A DNA stretch of 52,385 bases from Rozella allomycis CSF55 (lineage: Eukaryota; Rozellomycota), in NCBI GenBank assembly GCA_000442015.1, contig KE560603.1, positions 1-52,385 on the forward strand. The letters are read 5' to 3'. The notes under the pieces are model-generated. The model was not told where the DNA came from and ran no database searches. It was given only the letters and a program-made list of their open reading frames with translations. This document shows, piece by piece, positions 36,145 through 45,848 of the stretch. A program made the position numbers and the translations under genes. Numbering within the stretch: the stretch's first letter is position 1; the number at the start of each line of letters is the position of its first letter.

Positions 36145-36712
36145 ATGACTCTGCAAAAAGATAACATGTTCGCCAAAACTCCTGTGCTTTCAATTGCTGC
36201 TCATTTGCTTATAGGATTTTCAACGGCTAAGATCGCAAAGAAAAGATTGTATCCATGGTATAATAATCTCTACAAGCCTACGTAAGCCGATTATTTTTTG
36301 TTTTTACAGGTGGTTATTGTCGGCTGAAAAATTCACGACTTCATGGGCTGTTATTTATTCATTGATGGGTATTTCGTCATTTAGGATTTTTAAATCATCC
36401 CATGAGTTAAGGAATCCTGCGTTGATCGCTTATGCTTCCCATCTACTACTGAATTTTACTTGGATGCCCACATTCTTTGCTTACCATAAACTCGGTCTAT
36501 CATCTATTATTCTGGTGTCAATGACTAAGTGCTTATCAGTATCCCTAGCGCTATTCTATTTAATCGACCCGATTGCTGCTTATTGTCTATTACCATATGA
36601 ATTATTTTCTATTTATGCCAGTATCGCCAACATATGGATTTGGAAAAAAAATAAGGACAAGAAAACTATTTTAAAAGAGGAGTTTGAATCTATGAATCAA
36701 GACGAGGAGTAA
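36145..36712 (+). CDS. TSPO: TSPO/MBR family translocator protein
   Basis: The 179-residue protein has five predicted membrane spans and the family signature YPWYNNLYKPTW, which binds porphyrin-like ligands and cholesterol in relatives. Further matches are LLLNFTWMPTFFAYHKLG and the late YLIDPIAAYCLLPYELFSIY segment. TSPO proteins reside in the mitochondrial outer membrane or ER and take part in tetrapyrrole and stress biology; the role here is inferred from family only. The single intron is 36282-36309 (28 nt). The basic tail (WKKNKDKKTIL) is unusual but plausible. Confidence 0.9.
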
Positions 36713-36730
36713 TTTAATAAACAGATCATC

Positions 36731-37728
36731 CTATTTGTTTATTCTAGAACTTGACATATTTAAGGCCATAGTAGAAGAAAAGTTGTCTTCCTTCACAATT
36801 TTGAATCTTCTTAAATGCATGTATATATATGCAATTAATGATATCACAGTTAAACAACCAAAAACAATTGAAGCCACCACATACGGTCTAACAATACTAT
36901 TATTACATGAATCGTCAAAAGATGTAAGTCCCATTCGACAAATAGCATTTCCAATTTCACCGTTGTAAGAAACAGCAGAAAACGAACATATGTCATCGGA
37001 TGCCGTGAAGTCTCGCCAATCAAGATAGTAGTTGATCCTGAAAAATTGAGCCGTGTTTGCCGGAATTCTGACATTGTGTATAGTCACATTTCTTAATGCT
37101 TGATAGTCTACTTTAGGACAATTTGGTGACATGGCAAAACTGATTCCGTAGCTAAATTCACTTCAATTTCCATTAGCTTACCCACTATTAGAAGAAAGCT
37201 CCAAAACAATATCTACGGGACTTGTGGTATCTCTAATCTCATAATCAACTGCTAGGAACACATTCCTTTTGTTGTAACTTGGACATTTGCCTATCCTTAC
37301 AACACCGCACGATTCTTATTTAAAATAACTCAATATAATTACCGATAATTGATAAATTTACTTCGGAATTGTAGTCATAATTTGCTTTCTTAATGCAAAT
37401 AAATATTTACTCCATGACCTAATTATTACTTCACGTGCTGGTTTTATAAGGCTAACTTTAAAATATATGTATTGATCGAATTCTTTTTGAAATACATGTA
37501 TTCTTTGTTTTTCGAATGATACTGCATTCGAAGTTGAATTAATGTAAAAATCAAAGTCGATTGAATTTCTAGGCACAAGGTAGGTGAAAGTAATGTTAAG
37601 GCCTTCATGTATAACTGGCGGAATTTTTGAAACCAAAGTGATATTTTGACCTATAATTATGATTGTAGTGCATCACCTTCCAAGAAATTTAGTACTAAGG
37701 CTAGAACTACACACGCAAAAGTTACCAT
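36731..37728 (-). CDS. Type I membrane protein of unknown function
   Basis: Five exons (introns of 26, 26, 28 and 30 nt) encode 295 residues. A signal peptide (VTFACVVLALVLNFLEG) precedes an ectodomain of about 215 residues with several N-glycosylation sequons and a few Cys (SCGVVRIGKCPSY, DDICSFSAV, CRMGLTSFDDSC). One membrane span follows (PYVVASIVFGCLTVISLIAY), then a basic stop-transfer segment (MHLRRFKIVK) and a short Ser-rich cytosolic tail. Beta-strand-like alternation (NITFTYLVPRNSIDFDFYIN) suggests an all-beta ectodomain. I do not recognise a family. Its stop codon is only about 20 bases from the TSPO stop. Confidence 0.72.
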
Positions 37729-37771
37729 GAAAACACAGAGTGATTTGTTATTAAAGTTATTTTATTTTTTA

Positions 37772-38651
37772 TTAGTTATTGTCATTGGGATTTTCAAGTG
37801 AGGTTGCAAAAATACTTTCAACATTATACTTCTTCAATTTAAAGTAGTCTTTTAGAAAGCTGATTCCGCAATAGTTCTGTAACATTGAAAAAAATATAAT
37901 TACTTTAAAAATTTGGAACATTATAACATAGTCAGGATTTTTTAAATCAATATTGTAGTGATCCCGGACTAGTTCGGCACTCATGGAAAATATCTCGTCT
38001 TTCGAAACCTTATTGCATAATCGTATCTGAGGAATAAAAGCAAACTAGTACAGAATATATATTAAGATCTACCTTTTTGGTCATTGGTTCGTCTAAATTT
38101 GATTCTCGGAATCGTGTGTATTGTGTTTTTAAGGTGTCTTTAATTTCAGACATTTCCGCTCCGCAAATTATATCAATTGGAATCAACCTCTGTATAAACC
38201 TGGAAACATTGCCATAGAGTAGCTTTACTTTGATGTCTTCATTTTGGATTCTTCGATATCCCTCAAAATCTTGAAAACAAATTCGCTGGGCAATATACCA
38301 TCAAATTTTATTCGCAAATACGACAGTGCTTGAATGTTCAAATCATGTGGGACAAGATAATCGATTTGCTTTCTTCTAGTTTCCTGTTCCATGTCGGCGG
38401 CAAATGCTTCTTCAAAAGAAAGCTGTTTCTTCTCTTCTGGGATTTCTGATTCTTCTTTAATATATCCAAATTTGTTCATGTACTATATATTTTAGCTCAT
38501 TAAAAGTTACTGTGGAAATGAGGCTTTTGAGATCGGATATTGCTTGTCTTTCTTTGTTTCTAGGACAAGATACAAAAAATCCTTTTGATCCTTTCGGAAT
38601 CGCTTGTGCATTTTGAATATATTTTCTCTTCTGGGCCTTGTCTTTCGCCAT
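37772..38651 (-). CDS. TAN1: THUMP-domain tRNA acetylation adaptor (TAN1/THUMPD1)
   Basis: The 264-residue protein from four exons (introns of 28, 29 and 28 nt) starts with a basic segment and GSKGFFVSCPRNKERQAISD, the TAN1 N-terminal core. Then come LSFEEAFAADMEQE, FIQRLIPIDIICGAE and the THUMP C-terminal motif DHYNIDLKNPDYVIMFQIFK followed by YFKLKKYNVESIF. TAN1/THUMPD1 helps Kre33/NAT10 form N4-acetylcytidine at position 12 of tRNA-Ser and tRNA-Leu. Its start lies 165 bases from the divergent SAC1 start. Confidence 0.88.
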
Positions 38652-38816
38652 CTAAGCCCCTGAAACTGTCACGAGTCAATTAAAATCAATGTAACTGAAT
38701 TTTAGAAACAAAATTACTCGTCAAATCTAAATAAAAACGGCCTTTTATCATTGAATTTTCAGTATTCTGATATCCTTCTCTATATTTGGTAACGGTTAGT
38801 GTAGTAAATTTCTGAA

Positions 38817-40943
38817 ATGATTTCTGTGCATGATTCGTTAAGATTGTAAGAGCGAAAATTACAGGAAACAAGGTATATTAATTCAGAAACCATAACACTT
38901 GAGCCAGTGTATGATGATCCCCGAGCTCCAAGCGAGTCATTAACGTTTTTCAGAGAGTCTGGAAGATTTCAAATAAATGGTATTATGTTTATCAATAAAT
39001 TATAGCGCCTGCATTACACTTAGATCAAAGAGAGACAATAAAAACAGTGTTCGGCATACTCGCAACCTACAGACTATTTTCTGGTAATTGATACAGCAAG
39101 TTTAAAAAAAGGTGATTATTTAGTCGTGATAAGCGAAAGAAAATTGTTAACGACTATAGAGAATCATAGAGTTTATGAAATAACCTGTGCTGAAGTGATT
39201 CGCTTGGCGAAATCTGTTTCTCACATATCTGATCAACAAAGAATGGATGAAGATGAATTTGTTGAACTTTTGAAAATGCATGTTAATAATGGAGGTATAA
39301 TCTATTCCCCAACATACGAAATTACCATGAACATGCAAGAAAGATCGAAAATTAGCAATAATAATGATCCGCTATTTAAAAAAGTAATTGAAAGGCATTT
39401 ATTGTTAGTAGATTGATGAAAGATTCTGTTGGAATTGGAATGGAATTCAACCTCTTATTCAAATGTGTGAACATGGAAGTGATGTTTCAAGGTTTATAAT
39501 TCCATGCATTCATGGCTGTAAAGAAATTAACATTTAATTTAAATAGTTGTTGAGAAAATAAAGATTAATATCCGAAATAGCGTTGTGGACTATTTTTTGA
39601 TATCTAGAAGAGGTTGGAAGAGAAGTGGTAAACGATTGTATGTTGTTTTATCAAGGGACCAGATATCATTCTAGAGGGGTTGATGAAAACGGAAATGTTT
39701 CGAACTTTATTGAAACAGAGCAAATTCTTTTCTATCAAGGCAATGTGCATTCGTTTGTTCAGGTTCGTGGCTCCATTCCACTTTATTGGGAACAACAAAT
39801 AAACATAAAATATGCACCCAAATTAAATGTTTTGCCAATTGATAAAGCCGTAGAACCCTTCAAGAAACACTTAAGTGATTTAAAGTCAAAATATGGCAAA
39901 GTGGTGTTGGTCAATTTAATTAACGGTCGAGGATATGAAGGGCCTTTGGCTGAATCTTATAGAACGTTGTATGATAGTTACGAAGATAAAAATTCGGTCA
40001 AGTAATAAAACACAGTTCACTTTGTTAGATACATCCACTTTGATTTCAACAAAGAATGTGGAAAGCTGCGATGGGACCGATTGTCTGAATTAGATGAAAA
40101 GTTGATAGAATATTACAATTCTTTCAAGTAAATTTGATGTATATTCTTCATTAGATGGTTCGCTAAAAATGAAAACAAAGTTGTCCAAAATCAATCAGGA
40201 ATCATTAGATCCAATTGCATTGATTGCTTGGATAGAACTAATGTAGTTCAAAGCATTATTGCAAAGTCAATGTTGAATAATATTTTGAAAGAATTGAAGT
40301 TGATAGAGAAAAATGATTCAATTGATAACTACAGTGACATTTTGTGTTCTTTCAGAAATAGTAATTCAATACTTTTCAAAGTTAGAAGTCTGGGCTGACC
40401 ACGCCGATGTTTGTAGCTTCCATTACTCTGGGACTGGAGCATTGAAAACGGACTTTACAAGAACTGGCTCACGAACCGTCATAGGAAATTGGAATGATTT
40501 CACTAATTCAATTACTCGTTACGTCAAAAATAATTATTTGGATGGAGTCCGCCAAGTAAGGTTTCCTATTTATTTCAACAACATAGGACTCCATTGACTT
40601 CTTTCTTGGGAAATACAAGGTCAATCATATGGTCCCTTCACCGTTTCTCAAAGATAAAACGCCCAAACCATATATAGTAATGCACAATTATTAGGTAAAA
40701 TAGAATATTGTGGTTCTTTTCCTGGCATTCCTATGCATCATGTATCAGCTTTTGATATCAAGCAATCCTGCATTCATGAAACTCATATTTATAGCTATTT
40801 TTATTTTTATTTTAAACAACACTTTCAAAAGTATTATGCGAGACAGTCATGACTATGTTAATTTCCCCAGACTAGTACCACTGCGTTATCGTTTAGATTC
40901 CTTATTTGAAAATGAAGCCAAATCATATTTAAAATATAAATAA
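38817..40943 (+). CDS. SAC1: SAC1 phosphoinositide phosphatase
   Basis: Twelve exons (11 introns of 25-31 nt) encode 607 residues, the length of Sac1. The enzyme dephosphorylates PI4P in the ER/Golgi. The N-terminal Sac fold includes VFGILATYRLFSGDYLVVIS, and downstream are RGVDENGNVSNFIETEQI and VRGSIPLYWEQQ. The catalytic CX5R loop is RSNCIDCLDRTNVVQS. A conserved tail follows (YSGTGALKTDFTRTGSRT, DSIDFFLGKY) and two C-terminal membrane spans (IVVLFLAFLCIMYQLL and MKLIFIAIFIFIL). The first exon encodes only 10 residues. The last intron (40677-40703) contains an internal TAG-GTAA joint like those in the dynein stacks. Confidence 0.95.
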
Positions 40944-41012
40944 AAATGTAAAAGATTATTATTCCCTTTATCTGTCTAAAAGAGTTTTGGCGTATTTGAA
41001 ATTTGACAATTC

Positions 41013-41626
41013 ATGACTTTCCAAATACGACAGGTTTTCAAGCGTTGCTATTCCAATAAGGGCGCTGCCGCGATTCAAATAGAAACATTGAAAAGAAAAC
41101 TCCAACTGAATACTGAAGAAGGAGGTCAAAGGCTAATTGAAGCGACTAAAGCTGCACAGGAGGCATGTCAAAGAGCTACACCACATGAGCACGTTCACAG
41201 AGTCTTTCTCAATTGTTTCATTAAAGACGGTCAATTCCCCACCGAGGAGTTTATTAATATTAACCGAGCCCTCAAAATGAAATACCAAGTAAATCCTACA
41301 AACCCTTTTGCATTAGGTTGCAAATCCTATTCAATTGGCTATCGATAGTGTAAAGCCAATTGTAATGTTTAAGACTCAAAGGGGTAAGAACAATCCAATC
41401 CCCAATATATTAACATATAGAAGACAAATGTCAATAGGTACGGTAGGCCCTTACAAATATATTAGTGGCATCGTGGATCAAGGAGGCGATCTTAAAGCGA
41501 AGAAAAGGGCAAGTTAGATTAATTTCGTTTGAGCAGGCACTGATGAGTGAACTGTCAGATATATTGGATGGCACTAGTAACCTATACTCTAAGAGATATG
41601 AATGTCACAGAGGAGGGGTAGCGTAA
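41013..41626 (+). CDS. RSM7: Mitochondrial small-subunit ribosomal protein uS7m
   Basis: Three exons, with introns at 41290-41317 and 41438-41465 (28 nt each), give 185 residues. The N-terminus MTFQIRQVFKRCYSN is an arginine-rich, amphipathic mitochondrial targeting sequence. The uS7 core is visible as FLNCFIKDGQF, QLAIDSVKPIVMF, PIPNILTYRRQMSIVASWIK and LMSELSDILDGTSNLYSKRY, corresponding to the ENVKP, QVPxxVxxxR and helical C-terminal parts of the family. uS7 organises the head of the small subunit. Similarity is moderate, as is usual for mitochondrial ribosomal proteins. Confidence 0.8.
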
Positions 41627-41653
41627 TTCGCTGCAAGATTTATTTAAATGAAT

Positions 41654-42366
41654 TTATGAATTTGAATTCCATAAAGATTGACAAAATTCCGCAGAACTTT
41701 GTGAGTTTTGAGCTGTTATCAAGTTTCCATCCTTTACGACGTGAGATTCAAATGCTGGGCCAATACGTAACTTTGCCCCGCGCACCTTCAAATCATTTTC
41801 TAAATCCAAAGTTATATATTTTCTGACATCTATAATGCAATTTTCATATATTTACCTCTCAAATCATTCTCTTGATTCGTGGCACAAGTCACTTGCTTTT
41901 CATGTACTAGAGATATCTTATTCTTATCCACAGCAGCCAACAATCCGAATACACCATGCCCGATAGCGCCAATAATTTTATTATTTGCTACAGAAGTAGA
42001 AACAAATTTTCCTAATTGCGCGTTTCCGGGGAAATCGACAGATGCGCCTAACCCGCCAACTAGTACGACAGCATCATACCCTGATCCAATACTTATTTCA
42101 TATAAAGGAATCGTCTTTCTTAGTTCATCTAACAAGTTTGAACTGCTTAAAAACTTTCTGCACACTTCATCATCATCGGCTTCTTGAATTGTAAACGGAT
42201 CCATTCCACAAGGTCCTCCCAGTACAGATGCTGGAATGAGTTTGGTATTATATCTGACCGCAAAATCATACAAATATGCCACCTCTTTCAAGTCAAACCC
42301 GGTTTTGCGTTTTTCTTTTCCACCAACACTTGTTGCGTTAGATAAAACCACTACTATCTCTTTCAT
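41654..42366 (-). CDS. DJ-1/PfpI superfamily protein (Hsp31-like), no nucleophile Cys
   Basis: Two exons (one 26-nt intron) encode 228 residues with the Hsp31/DJ-1-like order: KTGFDLKEVAYLYDF, LIPASVLGGPCGMDPF, DDDEVCRKFLSSSNLLDELR, YDAVVLVGGLGASVDFPGN, KIIGAIGHGVFGLLAAVDKN, then GAKLRIGPAFESHVVKDGNL. In active relatives the nucleophile elbow reads (A/V)CHGP; here it is IGHGV, so the Cys is replaced by Gly. GGHGA is also changed to GGLGA. Glyoxalase or chaperone-linked activity is therefore unlikely in the usual form, though a binding role is possible. It is transcribed divergently from the Oca6-like gene, 73 bases away, and converges on uS7m. Confidence 0.85.
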
Positions 42367-42439
42367 TATAATTCCTTTGAATGCAGCCGAATATACATAT
42401 TTTTGACGTCTTTCACTAATTTCGATATTTCCATTTTGA

Positions 42440-43291
42440 ATGGCACCTACTTGGATTCCCCCCTTTAGATTTAGCTTCGTTCAAATGAATGTGTATCGTG
42501 GAGGATATCCCAAGGAACGGAATTTGCCATTTTTAAAGAAAGTAAAGTTGCTTTCTTTTGCCTAAATTTTGCTAAACATCAAAACCATTATTTCGTTGAT
42601 TCCAGATGAACCAGTCGAATACCTTCAAGAATTCGCAAACGAAAATAATATAAGAATATCTTTCATTCGGGTAGGCAAACCTAAAGATGCAATGACACTT
42701 ACACCTGATATTGTAACTTACGTGCTTCAAGTAAACCAATAAGTTTTTTAAAAAACAGTTGCTGATACACCCTGAAAATCTTCCTGTTTATCTTCACTGT
42801 GTCGATGGGAGGTTGAATACTGGGGTGATAGTAATGAGCTTGAGGAAACTCCAAGGCTGGTCTTCGTCCTCGTACATCAACGAATTCATTAGGTAAAATG
42901 ATGCTAATTAGTTCATAGAATTCTAGATGTACCTGATATAGGAATTGAAGAGAACGAATTTATGGAGAAGTATTGTCCAGAAATAGACCTCCCATTTGAT
43001 TCTCTGCCCGATTGGCTTTGGGGTGGTAAAGTTACATTTCAAAAACACCCATCTTTTAAAATAAGACATATCAATACTTTGTTAGTTGATAATTCTAATT
43101 TCAAGGAACAAAAAATGACTGAAAAAGAAGAATATCAGAAAAGAATGCAAGAATTGTTGGAAGATACTCCAAAAGAATATGCGATGTCAGATATTGAAAA
43201 TTTTTCTCAAGGTGTATTTGAAAGAGAAGATGTAACTGAGATATCAATGGCGATCCACGCATTGGACTTGGAAGGTTTGAAAAAAAATTGA
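42440..43291 (+). CDS. Oca6/Siw14-type atypical phosphatase homologue
   Basis: The 255-residue protein has the plant/fungal atypical dual-specificity phosphatase fold: FVQMNVYRGGYPKERNLPFL, KTIISLIPDEPVEYLQEFAN, then LPVYLHCVDGRLNTG and VIVMSLRKLQGWS. The signature loop should be HCxxGxxR; here the Cys is present but the expected Arg is Asn (HCVDGRLNTG), as in some catalytically doubtful Oca proteins. A C-terminal extension of about 90 charged residues follows. Introns are 42542-42571, 42731-42758 and 42893-42918. The first gives the conserved FLKK-LNIKTI join only if its 3' end is TTTTG rather than AG. Confidence 0.82.
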
Positions 43292-43368
43292 AAATTGACA
43301 GTAAATAAAACTTTTATTGTAAATAGGATTATTGCAGTTTATTTCTATTACTCAATCTGTTTTGAATA

Positions 43369-43770
43369 ATGAATATCACACTGTTTATCAAAGGGGAGTA
43401 CTAAAAAATAAATGCATTTGAGTAGAAAAAGACTTGCGGTAAATTTAATCATAGACAATTCCATTCCTTGGACTTTAACCGCTTGGATGAATTTTAAATG
43501 GAAATATCTTCACAGCTCTCTTTGGTATGCCGAGCGTTCAATAAACGTTGAAGTTATTTCAGAACAACACCCGTAGAAAGTAATGATGAAAATTTTGGAG
43601 ACCGTGTCAGTGTATTGATCAATAGTTTAGTTCAAACAATAATGAAGTAATTCAGGCACATAAGAAAAAGCGATATTGTTAAAAAGACTATTGATAGCAA
43701 TGGTTTAGAAGTTGGGGCATCTTATCACTGTCCGATATATTTCCAATACCAGAGAATGGAATGCTTTTAA
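43369..43770 (+). CDS. Unknown 106-residue protein
   Basis: Four short exons with introns 43398-43425 (28 nt), 43525-43553 (29 nt) and 43647-43670 (24 nt) can be joined into MNITLFIKGEKRLAVNLIID...WMNFKWKYLHSSLCYFRTTP...GDRVSVLINSLVQTIMNDIV. The composition looks coding and three splices are in frame, but no family is recognised. The last intron is the least certain. The final exon lies in the first copy of a haplotype duplication; in the second copy (after 43904) the same frame stops seven codons earlier, so the C-terminus appears to vary between haplotypes. Confidence 0.42.
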
Positions 43771-44140
43771 CTAATTCATCAAAGCTCAAACTTGAGTTAA
43801 ATTTTGAAACATATTCTATAAATATAACAAGAAAACAAGAAAATTATTAACGTTACATGAATGTAAGAGCTTGCCGTTCATAATTTATGCAATAGAGTAG
43901 ATANGGAAGTTGGGGCATCTTATCACTGTCCGATTTATTTCCAATAACAGAGAATGGGATGCTTTTAACTAATTCATCAAGGCTCACAGTTGAGTACTGT
44001 TTCATTCAAGGGTGTTAAATTGATACATATTCTATAAATATAGCAAGAAAACAAGAAAATTATTAACGTGTACATGAATGTAAGAGCTTGCCGTTCATAA
44101 TTTATGCAATAGTCTCTATCAGTTTACAATAGAGTAGATA
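43708..44140. repeat. Second haplotype duplication around an N (assembly)
   Basis: Positions 43708-43903 and 43906-44140 are two versions of the same segment, separated by one N at 43904. They share long identical blocks (GTTGGGGCATCTTATCACTG, ATGAATGTAAGAGCTTGCCG) but differ by several substitutions and by insertions in the second copy, one after TTGAGT and a 20-base one after TTATGCAATA. Both end in AGAGTAGATA. As at 3298, this fits the ends of two contigs carrying different haplotypes. Confidence 0.8.
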
Positions 44141-44308
44141 CATTAATAATTAACTAGTAATTGCAGCGAAAGAGTTTTTGTAAAGCATTTTCATTTTACT
44201 TCTTATATATGACAATGATATACACAAGGTCGAACCACACCAGATTTGCAATCCTTTTTATGACACTTTATTTCTATTCTTAACCAAAATTCGTAACTAG
44301 GCGACTGA
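43771..44308. other. Intergenic, includes duplication and 7TM-RGS promoter
   Basis: Apart from the duplicated segment described separately, this AT-rich stretch contains no credible exon or RNA gene. The last ~160 bases before ATG 44309 should hold the promoter of the 7TM-RGS gene; no specific element is recognised. Confidence 0.5.
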
Positions 44309-45595
44309 ATGGAGAGTTTGGCATTGTCGCTCTTCATAGCTGGAATATTCTACCAAGTAATACGAATATGTATTTTCGCTGTATTTTACAGGCGTAAAAA
44401 AGATCCTATTATACAGAAACGACATCCGGAACTAATAGCCGTAACGTTTGTTTGCGATGTAATTTGTTCATATGCGATAGTAATCGGCTTGGACGCTCCT
44501 TCCCCTTATGTACCGTGCGTAATTCGCTTAATAATGGTTGGTTTAACGGGTCCCTTGTGGATTTTCAGTTACTTTTTGAGAAGTGTTCATCTTGTGTATA
44601 CTTACTACATTAATCAAGCAAGGCTGAAGCTAAATACAGAAAACTCGCCATTAAGATTGAATCAAATAGAAATTTTTATTTTTAGGCTGTTTGCTGAAAG
44701 AAGGGAGTTGAAAACAACTACAACAAAATCAATTATCCCCGAGAGTCAAGTGTCTAATCCAGAAATGGCAGTGAACGCTAAGAATTCTTCTGGAATATCA
44801 ATTCAAGTACTTAGAAAGATATTGCTAAATTTTATTATCATTCAATTTATCGTTACAATCATTGCTATCGCTGTTAACTCGACTAATTTGTCATCATCAT
44901 GTGCTTCTCCCATGGTATTCTTACCTACATTAGTATTAATCGTTTTAATTCTAGTAGGGATACCATTTTTTCTGTATCTAATAAGAAATACGAAAGATAG
45001 GCTCTGGGTAAGAGGTGAAATAGTTATGTCTATGACCGCGTTTGGTATCATTTATGTTATATATCTTCTATCTTCTCTTCTCTCTTCTCTTCGCTTTCTT
45101 AGGCTTCCTGGAGGCACTGGTACATGGGTTGTTATTGCATCAATTCTTACTTTCTGTATTACTGTTGTCACTCCACTATACTTATCATTCTTTCCACAGA
45201 AAATATCCACTTCACGCGATACTGATATTTCTTTTGATAAAGTCCTTGAAAATCCCGAATACTTTGAAATGTTGAAAATTGAATTGGCTGGCTCTTTTTG
45301 CATGGAAAATGGACTTTATTGGGAAGCGTACAAAAAGCTGAAATCGGAATATGTTCCTGAAAAAATTAAAAAGCAATGTTGGTATATACAAAAACATTTT
45401 ATCGAAACTGATAGTCCATATCAATTAAACCTCCCAGCTGATGTGATTGGAAAAGTCACGAAAAATATGCAAGAATCCAAATTCTCTGAAGAAACATTTG
45501 CACCGGTAACAAAAGAAGTTTACAATATGATGGCTATGAATACATATCCATTATTTTTGCAAAAATATAGAAAGGAAATTGAAAATCATATATGA
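44309..45595 (+). CDS. Seven-transmembrane protein with C-terminal RGS domain
   Basis: An intronless 428-residue protein. Seven hydrophobic spans are visible, starting with LALSLFIAGIFYQVIRICIF, LIAVTFVCDVICSYAIVIGL and VIRLIMVGLTGPLWIFSYFL and ending with WVVIASILTFCITVVTPLYL. Residues about 305-425 form an RGS-like helical domain: FDKVLENPEYFEMLKIELAG, FCMENGLYWEAYKKLKSEYV, YIQKHFIETDSPYQLNLPAD, YNMMAMNTYPLFLQKYRKEI. The layout resembles plant AtRGS1 and 7TM-RGS proteins of protists and zoosporic fungi, in which a receptor-like module controls a G-alpha GTPase-accelerating domain. The ligand is unknown. It is one of only a few intron-free genes here. Confidence 0.82.
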   Translation: MESLALSLFIAGIFYQVIRICIFAVFYRRKKDPIIQKRHPELIAVTFVCDVICSYAIVIGLDAPSPYVPCVIRLIMVGLTGPLWIFSYFLRSVHLVYTYYINQARLKLNTENSPLRLNQIEIFIFRLFAERRELKTTTTKSIIPESQVSNPEMAVNAKNSSGISIQVLRKILLNFIIIQFIVTIIAIAVNSTNLSSSCASPMVFLPTLVLIVLILVGIPFFLYLIRNTKDRLWVRGEIVMSMTAFGIIYVIYLLSSLLSSLRFLRLPGGTGTWVVIASILTFCITVVTPLYLSFFPQKISTSRDTDISFDKVLENPEYFEMLKIELAGSFCMENGLYWEAYKKLKSEYVPEKIKKQCWYIQKHFIETDSPYQLNLPADVIGKVTKNMQESKFSEETFAPVTKEVYNMMAMNTYPLFLQKYRKEIENHI

Positions 45596-45848
45596 GATCG
45601 CAAAATTGTTGCTTAATTAAATAAATACAGGTTCTATTATTTGAAATTTTAAACATTATTCAGCAAATGCATGCTACAGTTATCAACGCGTGTTAATATG
45701 TAATTTATAACCTGGCAGGATGTTAAACTATACATTGAGCTATAATAATGTTATATAACTTCGAAAGGTAATTGTTTACCTTATTCATTGGTAAACAAAC
45801 TTTGATTAAACCAATCCGTAAAGTTTAAAACATTGAAACCTAAGAAAA

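Noticed and set aside
38686-38871. Minus-strand open frame upstream of TAN1
   Set aside because: It has no ATG start in frame, is not joined to TAN1, and overlaps the first exon and first intron of SAC1 on the other strand.
41602-41826. Plus-strand open frame of 74 codons after uS7m
   Set aside because: The minus strand here encodes the second exon of the DJ-1-like protein (RIGPAFESHVVKDGNL), which matches the family; the plus frame is its shadow.
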